A stretch of DNA of 64,000 bases from Halesus radiatus (Eukaryota; Arthropoda; Insecta; Trichoptera; Limnephilidae). Shown here one piece after another: positions 58,501 through 63,888 of the stretch (position 1 is its first letter; every line of letters begins with the position of its first letter). A program made the position numbers and the translations under genes. The stretch is taken from the NCBI GenBank assembly GCA_022606495.2, contig JAHDVE020008271.1:124001-188000 (forward strand), read 5' to 3'. Below the pieces are notes generated by a model that ran no database searches, was not told the origin of the DNA, and worked only from the letters and a program-made list of their open reading frames with translations.

Positions 58501-59999
58501 AAACGAAAAGGAAATGTCAAATTTTTTTTTTATGTGATACCACACAAGAGTCCCAGCTGCTTCCAACCGTCCGGAGCCAGTGAGACTATTTAATCCCCAA
58601 GTGGGGTATGTTGTAAGGCTGAAGGTATTGAGGACGGGAAAGGAAGATAGGAAGAACCTGGCTATTAAGAAGTGGTCACCAAACACGGCTAAAGCCATTT
58701 CAAGCAACATTTCGATTCTGAATGGTGGTCTTTCACTATTCTGGAACGTGCCGTAAATATAGTACATCTTATTTTAAATAAATAAATTGTGAAATAACCC
58801 AATTTAATCAAATAAAATCTACTTGTACATGCAGGGATTTGAACCCGTAACTTCCAGATTCGTAGCCAAGGATCGTAACCACTCAACCTCGGGGATCGTC
58901 AAAAGATAATAAGGAATTTCAGTCCAATTTTTAAATTTTTTTTACCAATGACGTTCAAACTTAAATACCAGTATATTTCGTTTTTTTTTCTAAAGTTAGT
59001 TTTCATGGTTAAAATAATTTTCAATGTTTCAATTTTTCAAAGGCCCCAAAACTCTCCAAATCTATGACCGGTCGGTTTTAATCTGTTTTGAGGTTAGAAT
59101 GTCAAATGTCCAAACAAGGATGAGCTTTACCGTACATAATCATGTATTCTATTCATGGTAAACCATAACTAAACATAAGAAATAGAATATGTACCTTTTT
59201 AAAAACTTTAGCTCAAAGAATAATAATAGTATTAAGCATTAACATTATCATAATATCAGTATTCATAATTCTCTAATTTCTTTCGTGAATACTAGGTGTT
59301 TTTATTGAACAACAATTATAGAACTTAAAGTCACCCAAATTTAGTTAAAATTTTGCGAAAACTAAAAACAATACATATATAAAATACAAAACAAAATCGA
59401 AAAATAAAATTTTTCATACTAATCCAAAAACAGAATGCTCACGTGACCTCAGATGCTCCAAATGCAATGGTACCAACATAACGCGGTGTTTTGATGAGCT
59501 GATTTTTTATTCACTTACATAAATTGTACATATAATTATATATGTATAATGATAGTTATATATTCAGAATCGGCGTTTGCTGATTTATATGAATATATAT
59601 TTTTAAAGTCATAATATTTTTCAATGGGAACTATTGCATGAAAATATCCAACATAATATTATGACCATTATTTTGTTAATAAAGTTTTACTAATTAATTG
59701 TGAAAGTCATTATATTTTTCACTGGAGTTCCTTACTTATAAAATCACTTTTGCAAGGCAAACGCATTGACTGACATTTCTAAACTCCCCGTGCACTCCAC
59801 AAAGGCTGTAAAACTATGCATGCCCCTAAAATTGCCCAGAGTTTTTCCCAAGTATTTTAGCCAATGCAATCTATATATTATGTACACGCCCTTGAGGTGA
59901 TTTTTCACAAAAAGGCACTACAAATCATCCAAGTATTATTATTATGTCTAATATATATTTTTTTTTTTCAGAAATCCTTCCTTTTCCATGTGGCGCTGA
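28433..59999 (+). CDS. Nup214: Nuclear pore complex protein Nup214 (25 exons)
   Basis: Nup214 sits on the cytoplasmic face of the nuclear pore with Nup88 and Nup62. In studied species its propeller binds the mRNA-export helicase DDX19/Dbp5 and its FG tail binds CRM1. Exons: 28433-28471, 28587-28725, 29264-29445, 31911-32089, 33996-34210, 34313-34433, 34526-34613, 36385-36487, 37436-37589, 38584-38707, 39734-39944, 41737-41825, 43202-43390, 47900-48069, 48315-48479, 48583-48783, 50466-51022, 51108-51266, 51395-52792, 53189-53395, 53963-54023, 54581-54696, 56183-56299, 56985-57102, 59972-59999. Every junction is GT-AG with matching phase, and the sum is 5130 nt (1709 residues), shorter than the human protein (about 2090) and close to insect homologues. 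The start is the first in-frame ATG after an upstream TAG. The 5' UTR and promoter were not located. Homology is read by eye: the blade motif CLSWSPKGKQIV and the C-terminal SMWR are diagnostic. Confidence 0.95.
29796..29982. mobile_element. Palindromic MITE in Nup214 intron 3
   Basis: About 85-bp arms (GGGCCTTCCATACTACTGGT on the left; inverse ending ATGGCCC on the right) including AGCCACCGCGTCGAAAGGTT in both, separated by a spacer of about 20 bp. The arms are about 88 percent alike. Flank duplication is unclear, so the superfamily is open. Confidence 0.75.
30110..30306 (+). mobile_element. SINE-A, truncated copy in Nup214 intron 3
   Basis: Reads TGGCTTAGCCGTCTTTGGTG, AATTGGGGATGCCATAGG and CTTGTGCGGTATTCGCAT plus an A-run. 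Internal deletion of the AGATCTGAAT block. Confidence 0.8.
30556..31860 (+). mobile_element. mariner transposon (1305 bp) in Nup214 intron 3
   Basis: Between TA at 30554-30555 and 31861-31862, with inverted ends GAGGTGTGTTCAAAAGAAAA and its near-inverse at 31830-31859. The size is normal for mariner, so both ends and all of the body remain, with a broken transposase. It lies in the same orientation as the host gene. Confidence 0.9.
30771..31746 (+). pseudogene. mariner transposase, disabled
   Basis: Starts MDQRICIEFCVENGIKCS. After a frameshift near 30855 it continues LSQKSVYKWYKRFTEGREDV, then a long open block with the first catalytic Asp in ITGDETWVYGYDVETKAQ. An in-frame TAA at 31441 follows EYYKEVM; then RLREAMRLKRSELW, the second Asp in HHDNAPAHTS, and after another frameshift near 31575 the third Asp in YSPDLAPCDFFLFPKLK. 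These fit the DD34D triad of mariner. At least three lesions make it non-functional. Confidence 0.9.
32090..32963. other. Nup214 intron 4, left part
   Basis: AT-rich. A direct duplication of about 34 bp (AATAATAAAATAATCAAATC plus CGGTTTT) lies at about 32267-32334. No other element recognised. Confidence 0.5.
32968..33290. mobile_element. TTAA-flanked MITE in Nup214 intron 4 (323 bp)
   Basis: TTAA at 32964-32967 and 33291-33294 flank perfect inverted ends CCCTTACCACTCC and GGAGTGGTAAGGG. Complementarity continues weakly inside (TTTGTTG, CAGCC). The TTAA duplication points to piggyBac-type mobilisation. No protein coded. Confidence 0.8.
33295..33995. other. Nup214 intron 4, right part
   Basis: AT-rich; a 92-codon Phe/Ile-rich frame (33550-33828) is unlike known proteins and probably chance. 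Confidence 0.45.
34809..35445. mobile_element. Foldback TTAA MITE (copy 2, 637 bp) in Nup214 intron 7
   Basis: TTAA at 34805-34808 and 35446-35449. Left end GGGCGAGAGGGACGTCGGAG as in copy 1. The inner blocks TAGCATTTATCAAAAT and ATTTTGATAAATGCTA mirror each other. About 90 percent like copy 1 by eye. As it is in a transcribed intron, the pre-mRNA would contain a hairpin with arms of about 300 nt. Confidence 0.85.
35520..35760 (-). repeat. HH-unit family A, decayed copy in intron 7
   Basis: Minus-strand tail (TTCTTCAAAAGATTGGTATT, CACTTTGTGGCATCATTATT) followed by CACCACTTTATAAATATATA and CATATCAACATTTTTCGAAA. The CTGATGA core is lost; only the stem II and GAAA side remain. Confidence 0.5.
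35761..36384. other. Nup214 intron 7, right part
   Basis: TTAACCCTTTTACTGCCGG near 35985 looks like one end of another TTAA element, but no partner end was found. The rest is unassigned. Confidence 0.4.
36866..37012 (-). mobile_element. SINE-B, minus-strand copy in Nup214 intron 8
   Basis: TCATTGAAGAAGATAATATT, inverse body, then an inverse tRNA-like head (GGGACTCGAACCCAGGACCT, AACCGCTTAACCAACTTAGC). The best preserved head of the family. No genuine tRNA gene is claimed because the head is part of a repeat. Confidence 0.8.
37140..37195 (-). mobile_element. Scrap of jockey-like LINE
   Basis: GAACGAGTCGTAGAAATGAC then CCGTTCTCAC, the minus-strand form of the GRFYDSF block at 4.3, 20.0 and 55.4 kb. 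Confidence 0.5.
38020..38387. repeat. Two-unit tandem repeat of 183 bp in Nup214 intron 9
   Basis: Unit 1 starts near 38021 and unit 2 near 38204 (ATGTTTATAAAAGTGTATTC). The units differ at only about five positions plus a one-base indel, so the duplication is recent. Both end CGAGATTTGATTTGTGGTAA plus an A-run. No coding content. Confidence 0.85.
38584..41825 (+). CDS. Nup214: Nup214 exons 10-12: proline-rich linker
   Basis: Residues about 407-548. Exon 10 is rich in Gln, Pro and Ala; exon 11 is rich in Ser, Gly and Gln with one FG motif (NLFGSGGG); exon 12 has a Pro/Phe-rich stretch (FSGFAKPSTFFKQPPP). In the family this is a disordered spacer between propeller and coiled-coil. Phases 2, 0, 1 and 0 run through without a stop. 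Introns 10 (1.0 kb) and 11 (1.8 kb) carry repeats, including an intact-ended hAT MITE in intron 11. The linker evolves fast, so exon calls here rest on phase, splice signals and composition rather than conserved residues. Confidence 0.86.
38870..39470. repeat. Dispersed repeat D, copy 1 (intron 10)
   Basis: Shares CTGGTATTTTAAAATAAGAA, then TACTGAAAAATAAC- and AATACCAC-type blocks with 54070-54480 in the same order. AT-rich with many TTTTGCA/TGCAAAA pieces. Type unknown. Confidence 0.6.
40016..40304. mobile_element. hAT MITE with exact 8-bp duplication (289 bp) in intron 11
   Basis: GATTACAG occurs at 40008-40015 and 40305-40312. The ends are CAGCGACCCCCC on the left and the inverse of CAGTGGTTTTCAAAG on the right, which is the typical CAG start of hAT elements. 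No transposase; non-autonomous. Confidence 0.75.
40305..41320. other. Nup214 intron 11, no gene recognised
   Basis: An 86-codon Thr/Pro/Leu-rich + frame (40964-41224) is unlike known proteins. AT-rich otherwise. Confidence 0.4.
41340..41470 (+). repeat. HH-unit tail, 14.4-kb type
   Basis: AATAAAGTGGCTTGAAAC followed by AATGTCAAGCCACAAAGTGA, the tail seen in the 14.4-kb and 62.0-kb copies. No ribozyme-like core here. Confidence 0.5.
41889..41944 (+). mobile_element. RTE-like LINE, extreme 3' scrap
   Basis: TATCCTCTCTGCCAACCCCT then GGAGAAACGCCGTGATGG and GTTAGTTATTATT: the last 50 bp plus tail of the family, in Nup214 intron 12. Next to it an (ATT)n-linked LINE tail (ACCGCTGTTTAG, TCACTTCGAGGG) runs to about 42000 in minus orientation. 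Confidence 0.65.
42001..42756. other. Nup214 intron 12, no gene recognised
   Basis: Short frames on both strands (42651-42457, 42530-42739) overlap and look like chance. Confidence 0.4.
42757..43020 (+). mobile_element. SINE-A, 5'-truncated copy in intron 12
   Basis: TATCGCCCTGGTGAAAGCCC, TTTGGTGACCAGATCTGAAT, TGGGAATGCCATAGTCTC and CTCTGTGCGGTGTTCATA plus A-rich tail. Confidence 0.85.
43202..48783 (+). CDS. Nup214: Nup214 exons 13-16: coiled-coil region
   Basis: Residues about 549-790 are rich in charged residues, Leu and Gln and lack FG repeats, as expected for the helical segment that binds Nup88 and Nup62. Exon 13 encodes EEQAKSYETLL and EINEFQMELYDLLKRC. Exon 14 begins VGTSEEMK-like (here VGTASEMKEII), the same position as in vertebrate Nup214. 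Exon 15 has QVNNVLDDQWDIF, matching the family's DVNDVLDLEWD motif. Exon 16 has a helical run ending SLTNAYKDR. Intron 13 is 4.5 kb and hosts a hAT MITE and a LINE nested between the arms of an inverted pair. Confidence 0.93.
43421..43539 (-). mobile_element. SINE-B relative, minus-strand copy in intron 13
   Basis: AATCATTGAAAAGACACAGA, then the inverse of a tRNA-like head (GACTTGAACCCAGGATCTCA, TACTGAGCTACGGCTACC). The head is more tRNA-like (GTAGCTCAGTAAATTAGAGC on the minus strand) than in other copies, but the tail links it to SINE-B. Confidence 0.7.
43540..43773. mobile_element. hAT-like foldback MITE in intron 13 (234 bp)
   Basis: Arms of about 100 bp: CGGTGGCGGCTCGTGGCTTT on the left, inverse of CAGTGGAGGCTCGTGACTTT on the right, and GCCGAAAATGTTTTTTTTTC inside both. 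The flanks GCTACCCT and GCTTCTCC could be a decayed 8-bp duplication. Confidence 0.7.
44056..44165 (-). mobile_element. SINE-B tail fragment
   Basis: AATCATTGAGGATAATATAT, then ACATGAAACCGATAAGACAC and AGTAGCTGGGACTC; the head is cut off. Confidence 0.6.
44166..44920. other. Nup214 intron 13, unassigned
   Basis: AT-rich with a short GC patch (GTGGGGGTGGGGAGGGGAGA near 44603). No gene or repeat recognised. Confidence 0.4.
44921..47640. mobile_element. Inverted pair with a LINE between its arms (intron 13)
   Basis: Left arm 44921-45003 (TTTGTGTTAACCACTTTTAT, CGGTTTCGGAACAACCATT) is mirrored by the right arm 47544-47640 (GGAACAGTTGTTCTGAAACC, then GGTC and AAAAGTGGTTAACACAAAGT). The right arm keeps GAAACCGGTC but its CTGATGA is altered (CATCATC). 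A 5'-truncated LINE of 2.5 kb with its own (ATT)n tail fills the space between. Confidence 0.7.
45004..47543 (+). mobile_element. LINE with endonuclease and RT remnants (intron 13)
   Basis: The + strand encodes the last part of an APE endonuclease (ILGDFNANMN, KWLDHCLVTQ, DWSDHRPM), a linker (RKQSRSLFKKEYKKCQRKFE), then RT blocks NYRPISLATKTARIFEKVIL, MGFKAGCSTDTAIYS, CGVRQGGSMSPVLFNVYM, ISYADDMVILAPS, IKYLGHVITDDLNDKNDIER, LWTRYTQGVMDTLRVQYNHA. Stops or shifts near 45581, 46138, 46422 and 46720 break it. The 3' end is AATAAAACATTATTATTATT. Same strand as Nup214. Confidence 0.85.
48070..48314. other. Nup214 intron 14
   Basis: Short intron without recognised elements; T-rich tract before the acceptor. 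Confidence 0.6.
48784..49787. other. Nup214 intron 16, left part
   Basis: A minus-strand frame (49147-48878) and a + frame (49190-49402) resemble no family known to me. They may be unrecognised transposon debris. Confidence 0.4.
49788..50402 (+). mobile_element. RTE-like LINE, longest 3' fragment (intron 16)
   Basis: The + strand reads DIERRVNAGNSINRGLNAVG, KKLSKEAKLAVHNGVLIPTL, EMRSLRRMCGKTMYDRVKNV, FGHVERMNE, RSRGRPGKTWHDQVNQI, then LPLRRNGMMVS and a GTTAGTTGGTTA tail. It covers about 180 residues of the RT C-terminus, with frame changes near 49960 and 50148. It inserted just upstream of exon 17. Confidence 0.82.
50466..59999 (+). CDS. Nup214: Nup214 exons 17-25: FG-repeat tail
   Basis: Residues about 790-1709. 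Exon 17 is Ser/Lys/Pro-rich with few FGs. Exon 19 (1398 nt) carries about two dozen FG dipeptides, mostly SxFG or GFG in Ser/Thr/Pro spacers, and ends in a Gly-rich run. Exons 20-24 add about 17 more FG motifs. The last exon supplies nine residues ending Met-Trp-Arg, like other Nup214 C-termini. In known members these FG repeats bind CRM1 and other transport receptors. Exon 24 uses a GG|gtttgt donor; reading through it would add six residues and stop at TAG. The last intron is 2.87 kb. Exon 20 is markedly GC-rich compared with its neighbours. Confidence 0.92.
52841..53100 (+). mobile_element. SINE-C, copy 2 (intron 19)
   Basis: GCCAGACTTTCAACATTCTG, AGTCGTGAGTTGGATTCTTC (decayed B-box) and the shared tail GATTTTCAAATATAGTCAGG plus TTCGTAACCCGGGAAT. 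Clearly the same family as 16797-17000, with a degraded head. Confidence 0.65.
53575..53770. repeat. HH-unit pair, family A (intron 20)
   Basis: The left arm (minus) holds TTCTTCAAAAGATTGGTATT, CACCACTTTATTAATATACA, then ACATGTTTCGAAAGCGATGC and TTCATCAGGAG; on the minus strand CTGATGA, a short stem and GAAACATGT are all present. The right arm (+) starts CTCCTGATGAAGAAAGCATC but is cut off at about 53768, before the GAAA side. Confidence 0.65.
53785..53940. repeat. HH-unit pair, ACCGGTC type (intron 20)
   Basis: Left arm ACTTTGTTTTAACCACTTTT then ACCGACCGGTTTCGAAACAA; right arm CCTGATGATGGAACTATTGT, TCGGAAAGCGGTCGG and GGTTAAAACAAAGTTTTATT. The core CTGATGA is intact on the right, but GAAAC has become GAAAG. 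It sits 15 bp after a pair of a different family. Confidence 0.65.
54070..54480. repeat. Dispersed repeat D, copy 2 (intron 21)
   Basis: Shares with 38870-39470 the blocks TCTGGTATTTTAAAATAAGA, GCTGAAAAATAACCCAATTT and AATACCACTTTTCCCAAAA, in the same order. Several short internal repeats of the last block. Confidence 0.6.
54858..54952 (-). mobile_element. SINE-B tail fragment (intron 22)
   Basis: AATGATTGTAGATAATATTA, ACATGAAACTGAAAAGACAC and GGTAACGGTAGCATTTGGGA. It abuts the jockey-like LINE fragment that follows. Confidence 0.6.
54955..55650 (+). mobile_element. Jockey-like LINE, RT C-terminal fragment (intron 22)
   Basis: Broken + frames contain LSDQLRYGG, KTLDSVQKRAVHLVD, MLSLFYRYFNGKCSKELASL and MGRFYDLFLCSTAQLWNDLP. 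The 3' end has AGTAACTGTAAAAAAAAG, so this family ends in poly(A). Same family as 4.1, 19.8 and 60.3 kb. Confidence 0.78.
55651..56182. other. Nup214 intron 22, right part
   Basis: AT-rich, nothing recognised. Confidence 0.45.
56300..56984. other. Nup214 intron 23
   Basis: AT-rich, no element or RNA gene recognised. Confidence 0.45.
57172..57446. mobile_element. TA-type MITE in Nup214 last intron
   Basis: TATCAGGATGTACCCGACAG on the left is mirrored by CTGTCAGGTACATCCTGATA on the right, and AGTAAAAAATGTAAATGGCA pairs with TGCCATCTATATTTTTTACT inside. The right end ACACCCTGTA before TA resembles Tc1/IS630-like termini; the left terminus is worn. Confidence 0.7.
57527..58243. mobile_element. 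Large foldback element in Nup214 last intron
   Basis: AGAGGAACGGCTGCACTGCC at 57538 pairs with GGCTGCGCAGCCGTTCCTCT near 58211, and the pairing continues inward through TAGTACGTATGAGAAGTATT and its inverse near 58100. Arms of about 170 bp or more around a central AT-rich region. Non-coding. Flank duplication not identified. Confidence 0.75.
58522..58895 (-). mobile_element. SINE-A, full-length copy with tRNA-like head (last intron)
   Basis: T-run (its A-tail), inverse body (GGAGCCAGTGAGACTATTTA, AATGGTGGTCTTTCAC), then the inverse head GCAGGGATTTGAACCCGTAA and TCGTAACCACTCAACCTC. The body has small deletions compared with the 3.5-kb copy. Confidence 0.82.
58896..59887. other. Nup214 last intron, right part
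   Basis: AT-rich, no gene or element recognised up to the LINE tail at 59888. Confidence 0.45.
59888..59946 (+). mobile_element. LINE 3' tail with (ATT)n end (last intron)
   Basis: TTGAGGTGATTTTTCACAAA, then AGGCACTACAAATCATCC and TATTATTATTAT. It lies only 25 bases before the final Nup214 acceptor. Confidence 0.65.
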
Positions 60000-60130
60000 G
60001 AGAACAGCCAGTGCTTAGTTAATTATGTCAACATGTAAATTATATTTTTAAACCATGTTATAAGAACAATTATGTAAGATTTTATGTTAAATGAAATGAA
60101 TCAACACTTAATTTTTTATTCATCGCCTCA

Positions 60131-60136
60131 AATAAA
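60131..60136 (+). promoter_or_regulatory. Poly(A) signal of Nup214
   Basis: AATAAA lies 131 bases after the Nup214 stop codon in a short AT-rich 3' UTR. It is the first canonical signal after the TGA and is followed by T-rich sequence. Cleavage near 60150-60180 is inferred. Confidence 0.7.
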
Positions 60137-60269
60137 TGACCATATTCTAATAAATTGTCCTACAAATTTGATTAAAAATTGTTTTTGTTGTCTTTTGTAT
60201 GTTATGCATATTGTATTGAACCCTAGAGAGAGTAATGAATAATATACATATATCAAAATGTTCCTGAAG

Positions 60270-60845
60270 TGTGGCTTCGTGTGCCCCCTGGTTGGAAAAA
60301 GGAGGTCAATCATCCCATTCTCAAGAAAGGTGACCGCTCCAACCCGGCCAACTACTGTCTGATAGCGATCATATCAGTTCTGTCCAAGGTGACATGTGAT
60401 CAACGACAAACTGCTAAGTGAACTGCTCACATACTTTGAGAAGAATAAAATTATTAATAATCGTCAATATGCAGAACCGCTCGTGCTCTGATCTTCTCAC
60501 ATATGTGGCGCATGTTTGGGGGCAGTCCCTAGAATGTTACAGTGAGATCCAAATTGTTGCACTGGACATTTCCAAGGCCTTTGACCGGGTTTGGCACCGA
60601 AGACTTGCCAACAAACTGCCTTCTTACGGACTTCCTGTATCCTTATGCACGTGGATGGCTGTCTGTTTGAGGGAGAGTTGGATTCAAACAGTTGCGGAGG
60701 GAAACACCTCTTCCTTACATTCAATAAATGGTGGCTTCCCACAGGGATGGTTCTGTCTCGGACTTTGACTTTGTTTTTGATGCACATCAATGGCCTTTTG
60801 TAATGTGCACTAATTCATTGTTACGCGGATGACAGTACACTGCCA
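60270..60845 (+). mobile_element. Jockey-like LINE, RT N-terminal and central fragment
   Basis: Broken + frames read PILKKGDRSNPANYCLIAII, DLLTYVAHVWGQSLECYSE, IVALDISKAFDRVWHRRLAN, then FLMHINGLL and YADDSTLPW. These are the RT fingers and palm of the family whose C-terminus is at 4.1, 19.8 and 55.0 kb. At least four frame lesions. Cut off after the YADD block. Confidence 0.78.
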
Positions 60846-61765
60846 TGGTAAGTAAAAACACAGCAATTACCAAAAATGAGTTGAATGTGGGAAGTTATTA
60901 AGTATCGAATTTCTTATGTTTACATAAGACATAATTTAATATTACTCGTTTTAGTATTAAAAAAAGATAACTTTGTTTTTGATGTTAACTCAATTTCATA
61001 GCTGTTGGTAAGTAAAAAGACAGTATCTCTGTTTTTGTAAGTAAAAACACAGTTCCTACATTGAAGTTACTGCATTTATGCTTATATTTGCAAACATGCT
61101 GTGTTTTTATCTACCGTCTTGAAATACATTCTTCCACCGCACTGTCTTCCACTCTATGGCGGCGTACCAACCTAGATATTTGAATAGAGTTTGTTTGTTA
61201 CATTTGTGGTGTTTCTATTTTTCTAAAATTTCCTTTTTTATACTTAAAATATAGGTGCTGTATGGAACATACAAATACTGTATTTTGGAGGGAACACTGG
61301 TACACATCAACATCTTAATCTATCAGCAGGAGTTTTGTAGAGCTGTAGAATGAATATAGGTCAATAAAGGCCGAATATCTTTTTCACAATAATCCATTAT
61401 TAAAATAACTTCTCTATTTATATGATTTTTCTCAATGAAACAATTGATGTTTGTTCACAGTGATTGTTGTCATTGAGATTGGTAGAAACACTTCAGTTAT
61501 AATGTTTTTGATGATGTTTTGAAATTGATGTCACTGGTGTATGTCCCAGAAATAGTGACGTCAACAACTACCATTGATGTCATTAAATGCGTCATCTGAA
61601 TTGTAGAAATACGACACCGTGATGCGGTGACGCACTTTTTGCATGTGATTACGTAAGCGCATCTCTACCATTCTTCTAAATACGTATTATCATTTGGACG
61701 TCTGATATAGTTGCAAAGATCTTTAAAAAAAATTTTTATCAAATTTAATGACCCTTTTATTAAGT
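60846..61765. other. Unassigned; repeated GTAAGTAAAAACACAG motif
   Basis: GTAAGTAAAAACACAG (or one-base variants) occurs near 60849, 61009 and 61036, and inverted near 61098. No gene recognised. Confidence 0.4.
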
Positions 61766-61925
61766 TCTGCAAGTATTATAGTTTTTATTATTGTGACAGC
61801 TGTTTCGGAGTTCAAAGCCATTTTTAAATTTCGACAAATTTAATTTTAGCCCGTTTGAAAATGGACTTGAAGACCGAAACAGCTGTCACAATAATAACAT
61901 CAGTTAATTCGATTTATATTAAAAT
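61766..61925. repeat. HH-unit pair, ACAGCTGT type
   Basis: Left arm ATTATTGTGACAGCTGTTTC then GGAGTTCAAAGCCATTTTT; right arm AAATGGACTTGAAGACCGAA then ACAGCTGTCACAATAATA. On the right GAAACAGCTGTC follows a GGACT-stem, but the first core part has become TTTGAAAA. Spacer about 40 bp. Confidence 0.6.
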
Positions 61926-62060
61926 TTTAATAACTATTATTATTTATAATATAAAAACTTAAATTTTGAAGTGTTTCAAAACAAATGTATGTGTTTATAT
62001 TATAATTATGGCAAGCCACAAAGTAAATGCTTTTTATTAATATGTACGAGTATTATTATT
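61926..62060 (+). repeat. HH-unit tail, 14.4-kb type
   Basis: AATTATGGCAAGCCACAAAG then TAAATGCTTTTTATTAATAT matches the one-sided tail of the 14.4-kb element. Confidence 0.5.
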
Positions 62061-62139
62061 TAGTTTAAAATGGCTTAATTATTAAAAAGTTCTGCTAGCA
62101 GTTACTGATTATTATTAAATTATACATAGTTATTATTTG

Positions 62140-62650
62140 TCGAAAGAAGCGAAGCTAGCAGTCCACAATAAAGTGCTGTTACCAACCCCGATGTATTGCA
62201 GTGAGGCATGGAACTGACATAGGAAGTATGAAAGTAGACTTAATGCTACAGAAATAAAATCTCTAAGGCGAATGTGTGGTAAAACCACGTAACATTGTGT
62301 GAAAAATGTTGAGATTCGCAGAGTGCAAGGCTTGATGTAAACGCAATGAGTAAGATTAAGAAAGGGATGCTTAGATGGTTTGGGCATATACAGTGAATGA
62401 ACGAAGAAGAGAGTGTAAGGAGAATATATGACGTGAATGTGAATGGAAGAACCCGGGGATATCCGATGAAGACTTAGCAAGTGAATCAAATACTTGAATC
62501 GGGCCATGTCAGAAGTCAGAATAACAGAAGAGAATGTATGAGACGATGTATGAATGGAAATGAAGCAAGAAGTGTGTTCCAAAACCGAGTTTGGCGGTCC
62601 GTCCTCTCTGCCTACCCCTGCGGCGAAACAGCGTGACGGTTAGTTAGTTA
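62140..62650 (+). mobile_element. RTE-like LINE, 3' fragment (copy 5)
   Basis: Nucleotide match to the 49.8-kb copy from GAAAGAAGCGAAGCTAGCAG to TGCCTACCCCTGCGGCGAAA and a GTTAGTTAGTTA tail. Frames are much broken. Confidence 0.75.
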
Positions 62651-62912
62651 CTATTAATTATGTAAAGTTATTATTATTAAATTATCTACAGTTATTAAAA
62701 TTTAAAAAAAACTTAGTTTAAATTGGAGTTTGACGAATTATACACAGAATGAACTGCTTTTTTTACTTAAACAATCACCATTCCTAAGTATAAACACAGT
62801 AAAATTTTAAATGCCTGAAAAGATTTGTTTAATTTTCTAACTTTATTATAGAAATGTTATTGGCATGTACGAGTACTTAGGTAATAAGAAATTTTTTTAT
62901 GGGGAGATTAGT

Positions 62913-63888
62913 GCGTTCAAATACTCTAAAATGATAATACCTCCAGCTGAGTTCAGCTCCTGACATTTAATGACAACATGCTGCACTAGCACCCTCTAGC
63001 GACCCGAGTTGTACGAATTGTTGTTTTTTCATACATTAGAATAGATTTTCTGTGAAATATATTCTTGATAAATTATAAAAATCGAAAAATATAAAATTAA
63101 ATATTAGGTAATCTACATATGATATTACTTATACTTTTATACTCATAAATGAAAAAAAATGAAGACGCAATTAGTTTTTACTAACAGTTACCTACAGTCT
63201 CACAACATACCTCAATTGGAGATGCCATAGTCTCACTGGTTCCAGACGGTTGGGAGCAGCTAGGACTCTTGTGAAGTCTCTGATAAAAAAAAAATAAGCC
63301 TCCCTCCTCACCAGTCTTGCTCGGTCTGGTGATTAGAAAGATAATAAAACACTTATATAATTAATTTTCTAATTTTTAGACTTCTTTTGGCTCAACATAA
63401 TATCACAATTCTTATAATTTTTAAATTGGTTTTATATGCTTTAAATAGATATAAATAATTAAAGTATGTAAAATAAAAATTTATGATAAGAACTGTGACA
63501 TGTTGAGCCAAAATAATACGAAAAATAAGAAATTGAAGAAAATTTGTCATAATTTAATAAATGAGATTTTATTTCCTTTCTAAACCTCCAGACTGAACGC
63601 GAGTGTCGGGCGGCGGGGCTTATGACTGTTAGTATAAACCTAATAGGCTCTTCAATATTTTTTTCGTTTGTGAGGAAAAATTAGTAAAATCATATCTAGT
63701 TTACCTAATATATATATTTTTTTAATTTTCGATTTCTATATTTCACAGAAAATCTCTTAAAATCCATGGAAAAACCCAATTCCGCCAACGCGGGCCACTA
63801 GAGGTGCTAGTATCGCATGTTGCCATCCCAATGCATGGGAAATGTCAGAGGTTGGAGGTATTGTCATATGTCTACGGTATTTGATACG
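62913..63888. mobile_element. Large foldback element enclosing a SINE-A
   Basis: Arms of about 200 bp. Left blocks ATGATAATACCTCC, GCTGCACTAGCACCCTCTAG and GATTTTCTGTGAAATAT match the inverse of right blocks near 63850, 63800 and 63740. A SINE-A scrap (63187-63295) and a second inverted repeat (TTTTGGCTCAACATAATATC at 63388, inverse near 63495) lie between the arms. Non-coding. Confidence 0.7.
63187..63295 (+). mobile_element. SINE-A 3' scrap
   Basis: CAGTCTCACAACATACCTCA, GATGCCATAGTCTCACTGGT and CAGACGGTTGGGAGCAGC, then CTCTTGTG and an A-run. Confidence 0.75.
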
